NCBI RefSeq assembly: GCF_036013915.1
Contig: NZ_CP107899.1
Span: 4,216,001-4,280,000 of the forward strand
DNA length: 64,000 nucleotides
Origin: Streptomyces sp. NBC_00464
GTDB taxonomy: Bacteria > Actinomycetota > Actinomycetes > Streptomycetales > Streptomycetaceae
Direction of reading: 5' to 3'
In this document: positions 26,072 to 36,090 of the stretch, in pieces
Position numbering within the stretch: the first letter of the stretch is position 1
Layout of the letters: every line of letters begins with the position of its first letter
Notes under the pieces: generated by a model
What the model was told of the DNA's origin: nothing
What the model saw: only the letters and a program-made list of their open reading frames with translations
Databases searched by the model: none
Program-made: the position numbers and the translations under genes

Positions 26072-26566
26072 TCAGTGCGCGCCGCCCTGCGCCTCAAGGC
26101 GCTTGTACGAGTTCTCGATCTCGGCCTCGGCCTCGACGCGGCCGACCCAGTCGGCGCCCTCGACGGACTTGCCGGGCTCCAGGTCCTTGTAGACCTCGAA
26201 GAAGTGCTGGATCTCCAGGCGGTCGAACTCCGACACGTGGTGGATGTCGCGCAGGTGCTCCACCCGGGGGTCGGAGGCCGGAACGCACAGCAGCTTGTCG
26301 TCGCCGCCGGCCTCGTCCGTCATCCGGAACATGCCGATCGCGCGGCACTTGATGAGGCAGCCGGGGAACGTCGGCTCCTCCAGAATGACCAGCGCGTCCA
26401 GCGGGTCGCCGTCCTCGCCGAGGGTGTTCTCGACGAAACCGTAGTCCGCCGGGTAGCTGGTCGAGGTGAAGAGTCGACGGTCCAGGCGGATCCGACCGGT
26501 CTCGTGGTCCACCTCGTACTTGTTCCGCGAACCCTTCGGGATCTCGATAACGACGTCGAACTCCAC
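26072..26566 (-). CDS. ppa: Inorganic pyrophosphatase
   Basis: A 164-residue family I soluble pyrophosphatase that hydrolyses PPi and pulls biosynthetic reactions forward. The start is GTG 26564-26566, seven bases after GGAGGAG; ATG further upstream would place the RBS inside the gene. Substrate and metal motifs are complete: [11 protein letters not shown] (residues 7-17), [18 protein letters not shown] with the Mg-binding aspartates, and the later [14 protein letters not shown]. Length matches actinobacterial PPases. It diverges from dacB. Confidence 0.96.
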   Translation of the reverse strand: MEFDVVIEIPKGSRNKYEVDHETGRIRLDRRLFTSTSYPADYGFVENTLGEDGDPLDALVILEEPTFPGCLIKCRAIGMFRMTDEAGGDDKLLCVPASDPRVEHLRDIHHVSEFDRLEIQHFFEVYKDLEPGKSVEGADWVGRVEAEAEIENSYKRLEAQGGAH

Positions 26567-26652
26567 GGGTGGCTCCTCCATGATCAACACATACGACTGA
26601 TGGTTAAGTGTCCCCCACGGAGTTGTGTGCTCGCGAAAGGGGCTGGTCAACG

Positions 26653-28167
26653 GTGGACGATCCGGTGAAAAGACCGTCGATCAATCCGTTGTCTCGCGTT
26701 GACAGGACGGCCCTCACGGACCGCCTGGGCATGCGCAACGGACTGAGCGACCGGCAGTTCACGGCAGTCTCCGCCGTCCTCGGCCTGGCGCTCGCAGCCG
26801 GCGCCGTCCTCGCCGCCGGTCCCTGGGACTCGGGTCAGCGTAAGGCCGAGCAGGACTGGGCGGCTGCCCGGGCCGGTACAGGTGGCGTACATCACGAGCC
26901 CGGCGCACCCTCCGGACCCGCCCCGGCGCCCAGCGCCCCGGCCGTACTCGCGGCGCTGGGCACCGGCACCGACCACGGCGACAACTCAGCGCCGGACGCC
27001 GCGGTTGCCCCGGACGGAGCAGCGGCCGGACTGAGTGCCGTGCTGGGCCCCCTGCTGAAGAACCCCGCGCTCGGCACCCGGCACAGCGCCGTCGTCATCG
27101 ACACCGCCACCGGCAAGCGGCTGTACGGGCTGGGGGCCGACGCTCCCATGACGCCCGCGTCCACCGTCAAGATCGCCACCACGGTCGCGGCCCTGACCGC
27201 ACTCGGCCCCGCCCACCGCATCCCCACGACCGTCGGGGCCTCCGCCGATCTGCGCACCGTGACGCTGGTCGGCGGCGGCGACCCCACCCTCGACCGGGCG
27301 GCCCTGCGCGCCCTGGCCGCCGACACGGCCCGCGCCCTCAAGGACGGCGGGGTCCGCTCGGTGCGGCTGCGGTACGACACCTCCGGCTACTCCGGACCCG
27401 CACTTCACCCGATCGGCCCCAACGAGAACATCGCTCCGGTGAGCGCCCTGATGATCGACGAGGGGCGGCTCGACGACACCTCCAGCGGACCCGCGCCGCG
27501 CAGCGAGGACCCGGCCCGCGACGCGGCGGACGCCTTCGGTGAACTGCTGGACGAGGCCGGGATCGACACCGGGGACGTTCCCGAGCCCGGCCGGGCGGCC
27601 GCGAAGTCCCGGCCCGTCGCCAAGCACCTCTCCGCCCCGCTGTCCGCGCTCGTCGAGCGGGCGCTGACCAACAGCGACAACGACATCGCCGAGGCACTCG
27701 CCCGGCAGACCGCGATCGCCACGGGCGAACCGGCCGACTTCAGCGGCGGGCGGCGGGCCGTCACCGCGCAGCTCAAGAAGCTGGGTCTGCCGCTGAAGGG
27801 CGTGGTCATCGCCGACGGCAGCGGGCTCAACCGCAAGGACAAGGTCACCGCCGCCCTGCTCGCCGGACTCCTCGCCCGCGCGGCCGACCAGGACCACGCG
27901 GAGCTGCGCCCGGTCCTCACGGGCCTTCCGGTGGCAGGCTTCAGCGGCACGCTGAGCGGCCGTTACACCACGAAATCAGGCGGCACCGGACTGATCCGCG
28001 CCAAGACCGGCACCCTCACGGGCGTCAACAGCCTCTCCGGAACGGTCGTCGACCCCCACGGCCGGCTGCTCGCCTTCGCCTTCCTCGCGTCGGGCACCAC
28101 CGCCCCGTCCGAGGCGCAGTCGGCCCTCGACTCGCTCGCGACCGCACTGGCCGCGGGCAGGCGATGA
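26653..28167 (+). CDS. dacB: D-alanyl-D-alanine carboxypeptidase/endopeptidase (PBP4 type, peptidase S13)
   Basis: About 504 residues from GTG 26653; GTG 26665 is an alternative. One N-terminal membrane segment (residues about 35-55) anchors or exports it. The penicillin-binding motifs are present: Ser170-x-x-Lys173 in PASTVK, SDN in TNSDNDIAE and KTG in AKTGTL. The long insertion between the first two motifs is typical of class C low-molecular-mass PBPs. It trims pentapeptide side chains or cross-links in peptidoglycan. It is the first gene of a plus-strand run: dacB, a zincin, tilS, hpt, ftsH. Confidence 0.93.
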   Translation: MDDPVKRPSINPLSRVDRTALTDRLGMRNGLSDRQFTAVSAVLGLALAAGAVLAAGPWDSGQRKAEQDWAAARAGTGGVHHEPGAPSGPAPAPSAPAVLAALGTGTDHGDNSAPDAAVAPDGAAAGLSAVLGPLLKNPALGTRHSAVVIDTATGKRLYGLGADAPMTPASTVKIATTVAALTALGPAHRIPTTVGASADLRTVTLVGGGDPTLDRAALRALAADTARALKDGGVRSVRLRYDTSGYSGPALHPIGPNENIAPVSALMIDEGRLDDTSSGPAPRSEDPARDAADAFGELLDEAGIDTGDVPEPGRAAAKSRPVAKHLSAPLSALVERALTNSDNDIAEALARQTAIATGEPADFSGGRRAVTAQLKKLGLPLKGVVIADGSGLNRKDKVTAALLAGLLARAADQDHAELRPVLTGLPVAGFSGTLSGRYTTKSGGTGLIRAKTGTLTGVNSLSGTVVDPHGRLLAFAFLASGTTAPSEAQSALDSLATALAAGRR

Positions 28168-28216
28168 GCGGCTCAACACCTCACCGCAACAAGGGCCGAG
28201 CACGTACGGTTGACGC

Positions 28217-29350
28217 ATGACGAGCATCGGTGGTGCCGGGATGGTCGACTGGAATCTCGCGGTCGCGACCGCGACCCGGCTTGTGCGGCCGGGTCCCGAG
28301 ATCAGCCGCGAGGAGGCCCGCGAGGTCGTCGCGGAGCTGCGCAGGCATGCCAAGGCGGCGGAGGAGCACGTCCGTTCCTTCACCCGGATGATCCCGGAAG
28401 GGACCGAGCCGGAGGACACCCCGGTCCTGGTCGTCGACCGGGCGGGCTGGATCAAGGCGAACGTCGCGGGCTTCCGGGAACTGCTCCGCCCCCTTTTGGA
28501 GAAGATGGAGGAGCGGCGCGGCGGCGGTACGGGCGGTGCCGTGCTCGGTGCGGTCGGCTCCAAGGTGACCGGCGTGGAGGTGGGGATGCTGCTGTCGTTC
28601 CTGGCCTCCCGGGTCCTCGGCCAGTACGAGACGTTCGCCCCCGCCACCCGCGAGCTCCCGGCCTCGGCCGACGGCGGAGGCCGGCTTCTGCTGGTCGCCC
28701 CGAACATCGTCCACGTCGAGCGGGAGCTGGAGGTCGACCCGCACGACTTCCGTCTCTGGGTAGCCCTCCACGAGGAGACGCACCGCACGCAGTTCACCGC
28801 GGTGCCCTGGCTCCGCGACCATCTGCAGGGCGAGATCCAGTCATTCCTCGACGAGACCGACGTCGACCCGATGACGGTGCTCGAACGGCTCCGCGAGGCC
28901 GCCCAGTCGCTGGCGGGCGGCCGGCCCGAGGGCGAGGAGGGCGAGGACGGCGGGCGCAGCCTCGTGGAAATCGTCCAGACGCCCGCCCAGCGCGAGATCC
29001 TCAGTCGGCTCACCGCGGTGATGTCCCTGCTGGAGGGACACGCCGACTACGTGATGGACGGTGTCGGCCCCGAGGTGGTGTCGTCCGTCGGTGAGATCCG
29101 GGAGAAGTTCCAGCAGCGCAGGGCGCGCGGCGCGAGCCGTCTCGACCAGGCGCTGCGCAAGCTCCTCGGGCTCGACGCCAAGCTGCGCCAGTACCGGGAC
29201 GGCGAGCGGTTCGTGCGCGCCGTGGTCGACGAGGTCGGCATGGACGGCTTCAACCGGGTCTGGACCTCGCCCAACACCCTCCCGACCAAGGCGGAGATCG
29301 CCAAGCCGGAGGACTGGATCGCGCGGGTGCACCGTAAGGCAGAGTCATGA
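28217..29350 (+). CDS. Zincin-like metallopeptidase (DUF2342, F420-biosynthesis-associated family)
   Basis: A 377-residue protein. The zinc motif HEETH is at residues 185-189 (LWVALHEETHRTQF), and a third ligand is likely in LLEGHADYVMDG further on. This matches the actinobacterial family annotated as zinc-dependent metalloprotease or coenzyme F420 biosynthesis-associated protein. No signal peptide is seen, so it is probably cytoplasmic. It lies between dacB and tilS, an arrangement common in Streptomyces. The natural substrate is unknown; the link to F420 is from annotation practice, not experiment. Confidence 0.88.
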   Translation: MTSIGGAGMVDWNLAVATATRLVRPGPEISREEAREVVAELRRHAKAAEEHVRSFTRMIPEGTEPEDTPVLVVDRAGWIKANVAGFRELLRPLLEKMEERRGGGTGGAVLGAVGSKVTGVEVGMLLSFLASRVLGQYETFAPATRELPASADGGGRLLLVAPNIVHVERELEVDPHDFRLWVALHEETHRTQFTAVPWLRDHLQGEIQSFLDETDVDPMTVLERLREAAQSLAGGRPEGEEGEDGGRSLVEIVQTPAQREILSRLTAVMSLLEGHADYVMDGVGPEVVSSVGEIREKFQQRRARGASRLDQALRKLLGLDAKLRQYRDGERFVRAVVDEVGMDGFNRVWTSPNTLPTKAEIAKPEDWIARVHRKAES

Positions 29351-29549
29351 TCACGGACGGTGCACAGGCCGGGGATCCGAGGGTAACGCGCCGGTAATCA
29401 CCCATCCGAGGGACCGTAGGGGCATGGGAAGGCGTGCAATGCTCGATGAACGGGTTTGCTCTGTCACCATCGACGCACTCTGAGTGATGGCACTTTTCTT
29501 CGTCCCGGCACTCGGAGGCACCTCCAGAAGCTCACGAAGGGCACCGGAC

Positions 29550-30632
29550 ATGGGTCCCCATCCTGCGGTCGCGGCGATACGCCTGGCGGTCCGCCGCGTA
29601 CTCCACGACGTACTCACCGAATTCGCCGATCAGACCGAACGCACCGCGCGCGCCCCGCACCCCGAGCTCGCCGAAGCCGGAGCGGGCAGGCGGCGCCCCG
29701 CGCTTCCCGAACGCACCGATACCCCCCTGGTACTGGTCGCATGCTCAGGCGGCGCCGATTCCATGGCGCTCGCCTCCGCCCTCGCCTTCGAGGCCCGCAA
29801 ACTCGCCGTCCGGGCCGGCGGCATCACCGTCGACCACGGCCTCCAGAACGGCTCCGACACCCGCGCCACCGAGGTCGTCGGCCGCCTCACCGCCATGCAC
29901 CTCGACCCGGTCGAGGCCGTCGCGGTGCGCGTCGGCCACGACGGCGGACCCGAGGCCGCCGCCCGTGACGCCCGCTACGCGGCCCTGGACGCCGCCGCCG
30001 AACGTCACGGCGCCACCGCCGTCCTGCTCGGCCACACCCGCGACGACCAGGCGGAGACGGTGCTGCTGGGGCTCGCCCGCGGTTCCGGCATCCGCTCCCT
30101 CTCCGGCATGGCCGCCGCATCCGGACCGGCCGGCCGCTACCGCCGCCCCTTCCTCCAGCTCGACCGGCAGACCGCCCGCACGGCGTGTCTGGCCCAGTCC
30201 CTGCCCGTCTGGGACGACCCGCACAACGTCGACCCCGCCTACACCCGCTCCCGGCTGCGCCACGAGGGCCTGCCCGCCCTGGAGAAGGCGCTGGGCAAAG
30301 GAGTCGTCGAGGCGCTGGCCCGTACGGCGCAGCTCTCCCGCGACGACGCCGACGCCCTGGACACCTGGGCCGCCGAGGCCGGACGTGACGTTCGCGACGA
30401 CGCGGGCCGGCTGGAGTGCGCCAAGCTGCACGTCCTGCCGCCCGCGGTCCGCCGCCGCGTCCTGCGCCGTGCGGCCATAGAGGCGGGCTCTCCGGCAGGT
30501 TCCCTCTTCGCCCGGCACATCGAGGAAGTCGACCGCCTCATCACCGGCTGGCGCGGCCAGCAGGCCATCAACCTCCCCGGCCGCGTCGAAGCCCTGCGCC
30601 AGGGTGGCAGACTGGTGATTCGGCAGAGCTGA
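29550..30632 (+). CDS. tilS: tRNA(Ile)-lysidine synthase
   Basis: A 360-residue N-type ATP pyrophosphatase. The start is ATG 29550 ([20 protein letters not shown]). The PP-loop [10 protein letters not shown] lies near residues 66-75, HTRDDQAET follows, and a typical [10 protein letters not shown] segment appears near 231-240. TilS converts cytidine-34 of a tRNA-Ile to lysidine so it reads AUA. A 200-base gap precedes it, holding a 15-codon frame (MLDERVCSVTIDAL) that may be chance. The hpt gene follows at 84 bases, an arrangement conserved widely in bacteria. Confidence 0.95.
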   Translation: MGPHPAVAAIRLAVRRVLHDVLTEFADQTERTARAPHPELAEAGAGRRRPALPERTDTPLVLVACSGGADSMALASALAFEARKLAVRAGGITVDHGLQNGSDTRATEVVGRLTAMHLDPVEAVAVRVGHDGGPEAAARDARYAALDAAAERHGATAVLLGHTRDDQAETVLLGLARGSGIRSLSGMAAASGPAGRYRRPFLQLDRQTARTACLAQSLPVWDDPHNVDPAYTRSRLRHEGLPALEKALGKGVVEALARTAQLSRDDADALDTWAAEAGRDVRDDAGRLECAKLHVLPPAVRRRVLRRAAIEAGSPAGSLFARHIEEVDRLITGWRGQQAINLPGRVEALRQGGRLVIRQS

Positions 30633-30716
30633 CGCACAAGCGGCTGACATGCAGGCGAGCGGCCGCGCAGGTCCGGGACACCATCCCGGACCCGGCAGGC
30701 AAAGAAAGAGACGCGG

Positions 30717-31271
30717 GTGAACGAGAAGGACATGGGCACCGACCTTCAGTCGGTGCTCCTCACCAAGGAAGAGATCGACGCGAAGCTCGTCGAGCTGGCC
30801 GCGAAGATCGACGCGGAGTACGCGGGCAAGGACCTGCTCCTCGTCGGAGTCCTCAAGGGCGCGGTGATGGTCATGGCGGACCTGGCGCGCGCGCTGTCCA
30901 CCCCCGTCACCATGGACTGGATGGCGGTGTCGTCGTACGGCGCGGGCACCCAGTCCTCCGGTGTCGTCCGGATCCTCAAGGACCTGGACACCGACATCAA
31001 GGGCAAGCACGTCCTGATCGTCGAGGACATCATCGACTCGGGCCTGACGCTGTCCTGGCTGATGTCGAACCTGGGCTCGCGTGAGCCCGCATCGCTGGAG
31101 ATCTGCACCCTGCTGCGCAAGCCGGATGCGGCGAAGGTCGCGCTCGACTGCAAGTGGGTCGGCTTCGACATCCCCAACGAGTTCGTCGTCGGCTACGGGC
31201 TGGACTACGCGGAGAAGTACCGCAACCTCCCCTTCGTCGGCACCCTCGCCCCGCACGTGTACGGCGGCTGA
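30717..31271 (+). CDS. hpt: Hypoxanthine phosphoribosyltransferase
   Basis: A 184-residue purine salvage enzyme making IMP or GMP from hypoxanthine or guanine and PRPP. The PRPP-binding loop is [14 protein letters not shown] (residues about 100-113), and VDF-type base contacts are present as [19 protein letters not shown]. The start is GTG 30717; ATG 30732 ([10 protein letters not shown]) is also possible. It sits between tilS and ftsH as in many actinobacteria. A hairpin lies between hpt and ftsH. Confidence 0.95.
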   Translation: MNEKDMGTDLQSVLLTKEEIDAKLVELAAKIDAEYAGKDLLLVGVLKGAVMVMADLARALSTPVTMDWMAVSSYGAGTQSSGVVRILKDLDTDIKGKHVLIVEDIIDSGLTLSWLMSNLGSREPASLEICTLLRKPDAAKVALDCKWVGFDIPNEFVVGYGLDYAEKYRNLPFVGTLAPHVYGG

Positions 31272-31320
31272 CGGCGGCGCCGGCGAACCCGCTCCGGCTC
31301 CGGGGAACCCTCACCGATTT

Positions 31321-31350
31321 CCCGCCGTTGAGCCTTCGAAGGCGGGTTTG
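31321..31350 (+). terminator. Hairpin with short U-tract between hpt and ftsH
   Basis: CCCGCC-TT pairs with AA-GGCGGG (one bulged G, 31321-31346), followed by TTTG. It probably limits read-through from hpt into ftsH. Confidence 0.5.
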
Positions 31351-31467
31351 ACAGACGTCCTCGGCGGTCGTCGGTGACAATGCCGGTGTACCGTCCGAAG
31401 AACAGTCTTTACTCACAGCAGCATTTACCTACGGGCAGGAGGGACGGGGCGACTTCGCTCCGTATGG

Positions 31468-33492
31468 ATGGACGTGAAGCGATACTTCCGTGGGCCGGTC
31501 ATGTGGATCGTGCTGGCCGTCCTCGCCGTGGTCGTGTTGATGCAGGTCGTCGGCTCGGGTGGCGGCTACAAGACGGTGGACACCGGCAAGGTGATCCAGG
31601 CGATCAGTAAGAACCAGGTGGAGCAGGCCAAGCTGACCACCGGTGACGATCACATCATCAAGATCGAGCTGAAGGACGGCCAGAAACTCTCCGGCGAGTC
31701 CGGCAGCAAGTTCCAGTCGAGCTACATCGGCGACCAGGGCGTCCAGCTCGCCGACACGCTGCAGAAGAAGTTCGAGAGCGGTGACATCGACAAGGGCTAC
31801 ACCGTCTCGCCGTCGAAGCAGTCCCCGTTCGTCTCGATCCTCTTCTCGCTGCTGCCTTTCGTCCTCATCGTGGTCGTCTTCCTGTTTCTGATGAACCAGA
31901 TGCAGGGTGGCGGCTCCAAGGTCATGCAGTTCGGCAAGTCCAAGGCCAAGCTGATCACCAAGGACACCCCGAAGACGACGTTCGCCGATGTGGCGGGGTC
32001 CGACGAGGCGGTCGAGGAGCTCTACGAGATCAAGGAGTTCCTCCAGGAGCCGGCGAAGTTCCAGGCCGTCGGCGCCAAGATCCCCAAGGGTGTCCTGCTG
32101 TACGGGCCTCCCGGTACGGGCAAGACGCTGCTCGCACGCGCCGTCGCCGGCGAGGCGGGCGTCCCGTTCTACTCGATCTCCGGTTCCGACTTCGTCGAGA
32201 TGTTCGTCGGTGTCGGTGCCTCCCGTGTCCGTGACCTCTTCGAGCAGGCCAAGGCGAACGCCCCGGCGATCGTCTTCGTCGACGAGATCGACGCCGTCGG
32301 CCGGCACCGCGGTGCCGGTATGGGCGGCGGTCACGACGAGCGCGAGCAGACGCTGAACCAGCTGCTCGTGGAGATGGACGGCTTCGACGTGAAGGGCGGC
32401 GTCATCCTGATCGCCGCCACGAACCGTCCGGACATCCTCGACCCGGCGCTGCTGCGCCCGGGCCGTTTCGACCGGCAGATCGCGGTCGACCGGCCGGACA
32501 TGCTGGGCCGTCTGGAGATCCTCAAGGTCCACCAGAAGGGCAAGCCGGTCGCACCGGACGTCGATCTCGGCGCCGTCGCCCGTCGTACGCCCGGCTTCAC
32601 CGGTGCCGACCTGTCGAACGTGCTGAACGAGGCGGCGCTCCTGACGGCGCGCGGCAATCTGAAGCTGATCGACAACAACATGCTCGACGAGGCCATCGAC
32701 CGCGTCGTGGCGGGTCCGCAGAAGCGGACCCGGATCATGTCCGAGAAGGAGAAGAAGATCACCGCGTACCACGAGGGCGGACACGCCCTGGTCGCGGCGG
32801 CCTCACCTCAGTCGGACCCGGTCCACAAGATCACGATCCTCTCCCGTGGCCGCGCCCTCGGTTACACGATGGTGCTCCCGGAGGAGGACAAGTACTCCAC
32901 GACGCGCAACGAGATGCTCGACCAGCTGGCTTACATGCTGGGCGGGCGCGCGGCCGAGGAGCTGGTCTTCCACGACCCGACGACCGGCGCTGCGAACGAC
33001 ATCGAGAAGGCCACGGCAACGGCCCGCGCGATGGTCACGCAGTACGGCATGACGGAGCGGCTCGGCGCGATCAAGTTCGGCGGCGACAACACCGAACCCT
33101 TCGTGGGCCGCGAGATGGGCCACCAGCGCGACTACTCGGAAGAGGTCGCCGCGCTGGTCGACGAAGAGGTCAAGAAGCTCATCGAGACCGCGCACAACGA
33201 TGCGTGGGAGATCCTCGTCGAGAACCGCGACGTTCTGGACGCCCTGGTTCTCCAGCTCCTTGAGAAGGAGACCCTCGGCAAGGCGGAGATCGCGGAGATC
33301 TTCGCTCCGATCGTCAAGCGACCGGCACGTCCGGCGTGGACCGGCTCCGCCCGGCGCACGCCGTCCACCCGGCCGCCGGTGCTCTCCCCGAAGGAGCTCG
33401 CCCTCACCAACGGCGCCACCACGGCGAACGGCTCGGTCACGGACACGGTTCCGGTGACCGAGGCGATCCCCGAGGAGCGTCCCGAGAGCTAG
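31468..33492 (+). CDS. ftsH: ATP-dependent zinc metalloprotease FtsH
   Basis: A 674-residue membrane-bound AAA+ protease that extracts and degrades membrane and cytosolic proteins. Membrane segments are at about 10-28 and 118-142. The AAA module has Walker A GPPGTGKT (213-220), Walker [12 protein letters not shown] and the SRH segment near [18 protein letters not shown]. The zinc site is HEGGH (His435, Glu436, His439) with a downstream acidic ligand. The start ATG 31468 (MDVKRYFRG) has only a weak ribosome binding site. The C-terminal 60 residues are a disordered Pro/Thr-rich tail, longer than in E. coli. folE follows after a terminator. Confidence 0.97.
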   Translation: MDVKRYFRGPVMWIVLAVLAVVVLMQVVGSGGGYKTVDTGKVIQAISKNQVEQAKLTTGDDHIIKIELKDGQKLSGESGSKFQSSYIGDQGVQLADTLQKKFESGDIDKGYTVSPSKQSPFVSILFSLLPFVLIVVVFLFLMNQMQGGGSKVMQFGKSKAKLITKDTPKTTFADVAGSDEAVEELYEIKEFLQEPAKFQAVGAKIPKGVLLYGPPGTGKTLLARAVAGEAGVPFYSISGSDFVEMFVGVGASRVRDLFEQAKANAPAIVFVDEIDAVGRHRGAGMGGGHDEREQTLNQLLVEMDGFDVKGGVILIAATNRPDILDPALLRPGRFDRQIAVDRPDMLGRLEILKVHQKGKPVAPDVDLGAVARRTPGFTGADLSNVLNEAALLTARGNLKLIDNNMLDEAIDRVVAGPQKRTRIMSEKEKKITAYHEGGHALVAAASPQSDPVHKITILSRGRALGYTMVLPEEDKYSTTRNEMLDQLAYMLGGRAAEELVFHDPTTGAANDIEKATATARAMVTQYGMTERLGAIKFGGDNTEPFVGREMGHQRDYSEEVAALVDEEVKKLIETAHNDAWEILVENRDVLDALVLQLLEKETLGKAEIAEIFAPIVKRPARPAWTGSARRTPSTRPPVLSPKELALTNGATTANGSVTDTVPVTEAIPEERPES

Positions 33493-33547
33493 ACACCGAC
33501 CCCGGTGTGGCCCCTGTCACGGGGGCTTCACCGGGCCCGGAATGGAT

Positions 33548-33588
33548 GCCGCGTCCCCCAGGTTTTAGCCTGTGGGGGCGCGGCTTTT
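33548..33588 (+). terminator. Rho-independent-type terminator after ftsH
   Basis: GCCGCG.CCCCCAGG pairs with CCTG.GGGG.CGCGGC around a short TTTTAG loop, followed by TTTTCCCTT. It lies 56 bases after the ftsH stop and separates it from folE. Confidence 0.85.
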
Positions 33589-33679
33589 CCCTTGGGCCCT
33601 GTCCGGCCCTGATCCGCCGGACAGGCGCCACACCTGCGCGGATGTCCACGCAGTGACAGTTCAGAGGAACGAGGCACAG

Positions 33680-34285
33680 ATGACCGACCCGGTGACGCTG
33701 GACGGCCAGGGTTCGATCGGCGAGTTCGACGAGAAGCGGGCCGAGGCGGCCGTACGCGAGCTGCTCATCGCCGTCGGGGAGGACCCGGACCGGGAGGGGC
33801 TGCGAGAGACCCCGGGCCGGGTGGCGCGGGCGTACAAGGAGATATTCGCCGGCCTGTACCAGGAGCCCGAGGACGTCCTGACGACCACGTTCGACCTGGG
33901 TCACGACGAGATGGTGCTGGTCAAGGACATCGAAGTGTTCAGTACCTGTGAACACCACCTGGTGCCGTTCCGCGGAGTGGCGCACGTCGGGTACATCCCG
34001 GCGGCCAGCGGCAAGATCACCGGTCTGTCGAAGCTGGCCCGTCTGGTCGACGTCTACGCCCGCCGGCCGCAGGTCCAGGAGCGGCTCACCACGCAGATCG
34101 CCGAGTCCCTGATGGAGATCCTGGAGCCGCGCGGCGTCATCGTCGTCGTGGAGTGCGAGCACATGTGCATGTCGATGCGCGGGATCCGCAAGCCCGGGGC
34201 GAAGACGCTGACCTCGGCGGTCCGCGGACAGCTCCGCGACCCCGCGACGCGCGCCGAGGCCATGAGCCTGATCATGGCGCGCTGA
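33680..34285 (+). CDS. folE: GTP cyclohydrolase I
   Basis: A 201-residue enzyme that opens GTP to 7,8-dihydroneopterin triphosphate, the first folate step. The start is ATG 33680 after GAGG. Zinc and active-site motifs are intact: [10 protein letters not shown] (Cys and His ligands), [20 protein letters not shown] and [13 protein letters not shown]. Length is normal for the family. It lies on the plus strand facing the folP-folB-folK run on the minus strand, so folate genes flank the point of convergence. The stop codon lies in a 23-bp direct duplication. Confidence 0.96.
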   Translation: MTDPVTLDGQGSIGEFDEKRAEAAVRELLIAVGEDPDREGLRETPGRVARAYKEIFAGLYQEPEDVLTTTFDLGHDEMVLVKDIEVFSTCEHHLVPFRGVAHVGYIPAASGKITGLSKLARLVDVYARRPQVQERLTTQIAESLMEILEPRGVIVVVECEHMCMSMRGIRKPGAKTLTSAVRGQLRDPATRAEAMSLIMAR

Positions 34286-34326
34286 CGCACCGGCCCGGAC
34301 AGGGCTGACGCACCGGCCCGGACAGG
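34281..34326 (+). repeat. Perfect 23-bp tandem duplication across the folE stop
   Basis: GCTGACGCACCGGCCCGGAC plus AGG occurs at 34281-34303 and again, identical, at 34304-34326. The first copy contains the folE TGA. It is unrelated in sequence to the 23-bp array at 11.2 kb. Probably a recent slippage or unequal exchange in the spacer before the convergent gene. Confidence 0.9.
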
Positions 34327-34339
34327 GGAGGGCGGCGTC

Positions 34340-34822
34340 CTACGCCGCCGCCGCGTTCTTGTTGTCGTCCTCGTCGTCCGGGAGCTTGCAGACGCGCTCC
34401 AGGAACAGGGCCGCCGCGATCACCGCGATGCCGGCCAGGACCGCGAAGCCCGCGTAGATGGCCTGATCGCGGCGGGCCGGCATGTCGAGGGAGCCGAGCA
34501 GGAAGACGCCGACGCCGCCGTACATCCCGGAGACCAGGGCGACGACGAGGGCGCTGGCCTGGCCGAAGACCACGGCACGGGCCGCCATCAGGGGCTCGAC
34601 GCCCTTCGCGCCCGGCCGGCGCTCGCGCTGGGCGCGCAGCCGGGAGCGGAGGGAGAGCGCCGTCGCCAGCAGGACCACGGCGATCACCGCGAGCACGATG
34701 GGCGCGGCCAGCGGCACGCCGGGCAGGGTGCCGAGGGAGTCCCAGAGGCGGGCGCCGCCCCAGGACAGCACCCCGGCGGCGGCGAAGAGGCCGGCCAGTA
34801 CTCCGAGCCGTAGTTGCTTCAC
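34340..34822 (-). CDS. DUF3180 membrane protein
   Basis: A 160-residue protein with about four membrane segments (two near 5-60, two near 85-145). The start is GTG 34820-34822 (VKQLRLGVLAGLFAAAG). This is the DUF3180 family, which sits directly after folK in most actinobacteria. The function is unknown; fixed position in the folate operon suggests either a transport-related role or simple co-expression. It ends with a highly charged DDEDDNKN tail in the cytoplasm. It converges with folE. Confidence 0.85.
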   Translation of the reverse strand: MKQLRLGVLAGLFAAAGVLSWGGARLWDSLGTLPGVPLAAPIVLAVIAVVLLATALSLRSRLRAQRERRPGAKGVEPLMAARAVVFGQASALVVALVSGMYGGVGVFLLGSLDMPARRDQAIYAGFAVLAGIAVIAAALFLERVCKLPDDEDDNKNAAAA

Positions 34823-34911
34823 CGGGTGAGCCGCCCTTCGCCGCCTGTGGATGTCAGGCCCGTGGTTGTTCCGGCCTGTGGATGTCCTGCTGTCTTCTTC
34901 GAGCCTAACGA

Positions 34912-35523
34912 CTACTCGGGCAGCCGGAGTTCCAGGTCCGCCCGGGGCAGTACGCCGCCGCGTCCCACACCGGCCAGCAGGTCGGCGACCGGGCCGGCGC
35001 CGGGCAGCTGGGCCTCGGGATCCACGTCGTGCCACGGAGCGAGCACGAAGGCGCGCTCACGGGCCCGGGGGTGGGGGAGGGTGAGCTCCGGGTCGTCGGA
35101 GACGACGTCCGCGTACGCGACGATGTCCACGTCGATGGTGCGCGGCCCCCAGCGCTCCTCGCGGACCCGGTCGAAGGCCTCTTCGATGGCCTGGCCGCGC
35201 TCCAGGAGGGAGGACGGGGGGAGCGTCGTCTTCACGACGACGACCGCGTTGAAGTACGAGGGCTGGGAGCCGGGTTCGACGCCCCACGGCTCCGTCTCGT
35301 ACACCGGGGAGACCGCCTTGACCCGAAGGCCGGGGGTGTCCTCCAGGGCGTCGATGGCGCCCTGGAGGGTCTCCAGGCGGTTGCCCAGGTTGGAGCCCAG
35401 GGAGATCACGGCGCGTTTGGGGTTGGAGAGGGTGATGTCCGCGGCGTCCACCTGCTCGACCACGGAGGCGGGAACCGGCTGTACGGTCGGGTCGCTCTGC
35501 CCCTCGGTAGAAAATGCAGTCAT
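34912..35523 (-). CDS. folK: 2-amino-4-hydroxy-6-hydroxymethyldihydropteridine pyrophosphokinase
   Basis: A 203-residue HPPK transferring pyrophosphate from ATP to 6-hydroxymethyl-dihydropterin. The start is ATG 35521-35523, overlapping the folB stop by 4 bases (ATGA), so translation is coupled. Motifs: AVISLGSNLGNRLETLQGAI, YETEPWGV, FNAVVVVKT, and the catalytic RWGPRTIDVDIVAY. The first 35 residues are an extra, probably disordered extension before the fold. Product goes to FolP. Confidence 0.95.
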   Translation of the reverse strand: MTAFSTEGQSDPTVQPVPASVVEQVDAADITLSNPKRAVISLGSNLGNRLETLQGAIDALEDTPGLRVKAVSPVYETEPWGVEPGSQPSYFNAVVVVKTTLPPSSLLERGQAIEEAFDRVREERWGPRTIDVDIVAYADVVSDDPELTLPHPRARERAFVLAPWHDVDPEAQLPGAGPVADLLAGVGRGGVLPRADLELRLPE

Positions 35524-35879
35524 GCTCGGCTCCGGGTGATGGTGACGGTGACGTCGTCGAAGGGGACGGTGATGGGCGCATCCGGCTTGTGGACCACGAC
35601 CTCCACCTCCTCGACGCCTTCGTGCTTGAGGCACTGCTGGGCGATGCGCTCCGCGAGCGTCTCGATCAGATCGACGGGTTCGCCCTGGACCACTGCGACG
35701 ACCTCTTCGGCGACCACGCCGTAGTGCACGGTCTTCGTGAGGTCGTCGGCGGCTGCCGCGGGACGGGTGTCGAGGCCGAGCACCAGGTCCACGATGAACG
35801 TCTGTCCCTCTTCCCGTTCCCGGGGAAAGACGCCATGGTGCCCACGGGCCTTGAGGCCGCGCAGCGCGACACGATCCAC
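35520..35879 (-). CDS. folB: Dihydroneopterin aldolase
   Basis: A 119-residue enzyme cleaving dihydroneopterin to 6-hydroxymethyl-dihydropterin and glycolaldehyde. The start is GTG 35877-35879 (VDRVALRGLKARGHHGVFP), preceded by AGGAGTG. Family marks are the RGLKARGHHGVF N-terminus, TVHYGVVAEEV and the late pterin-binding VHKPDAPI. It overlaps folK by 4 bases. About 210 bases separate it from the NTF2-like gene upstream; that gap holds nothing recognisable. Confidence 0.95.
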   Translation of the reverse strand: MDRVALRGLKARGHHGVFPREREEGQTFIVDLVLGLDTRPAAAADDLTKTVHYGVVAEEVVAVVQGEPVDLIETLAERIAQQCLKHEGVEEVEVVVHKPDAPITVPFDDVTVTITRSRA

Positions 35880-36090
35880 GCGAATCACTCCTGCTGTTGT
35901 TGTCGAAGGGGTACGAACCACGTGCGGGTGGCTGCGTACCCTTTTCCGAATCTACCTGCGAGCGCCGACAGTCCTCCCCCGCGGGGGCTATGGACACGGC
36001 GGCACGGGGCTGGTAGCCGCTGATACCCCGCTGTGCCCCGTTCCAACCCCACCGAGCTGCCTTTCGGGCCTTCAACGGCCTTGTACCCAC

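Noticed and set aside
29439..29483. A short leader peptide (MLDERVCSVTIDAL) before tilS
   Set aside because: No clear ribosome binding site or attenuator hairpin; could be chance.
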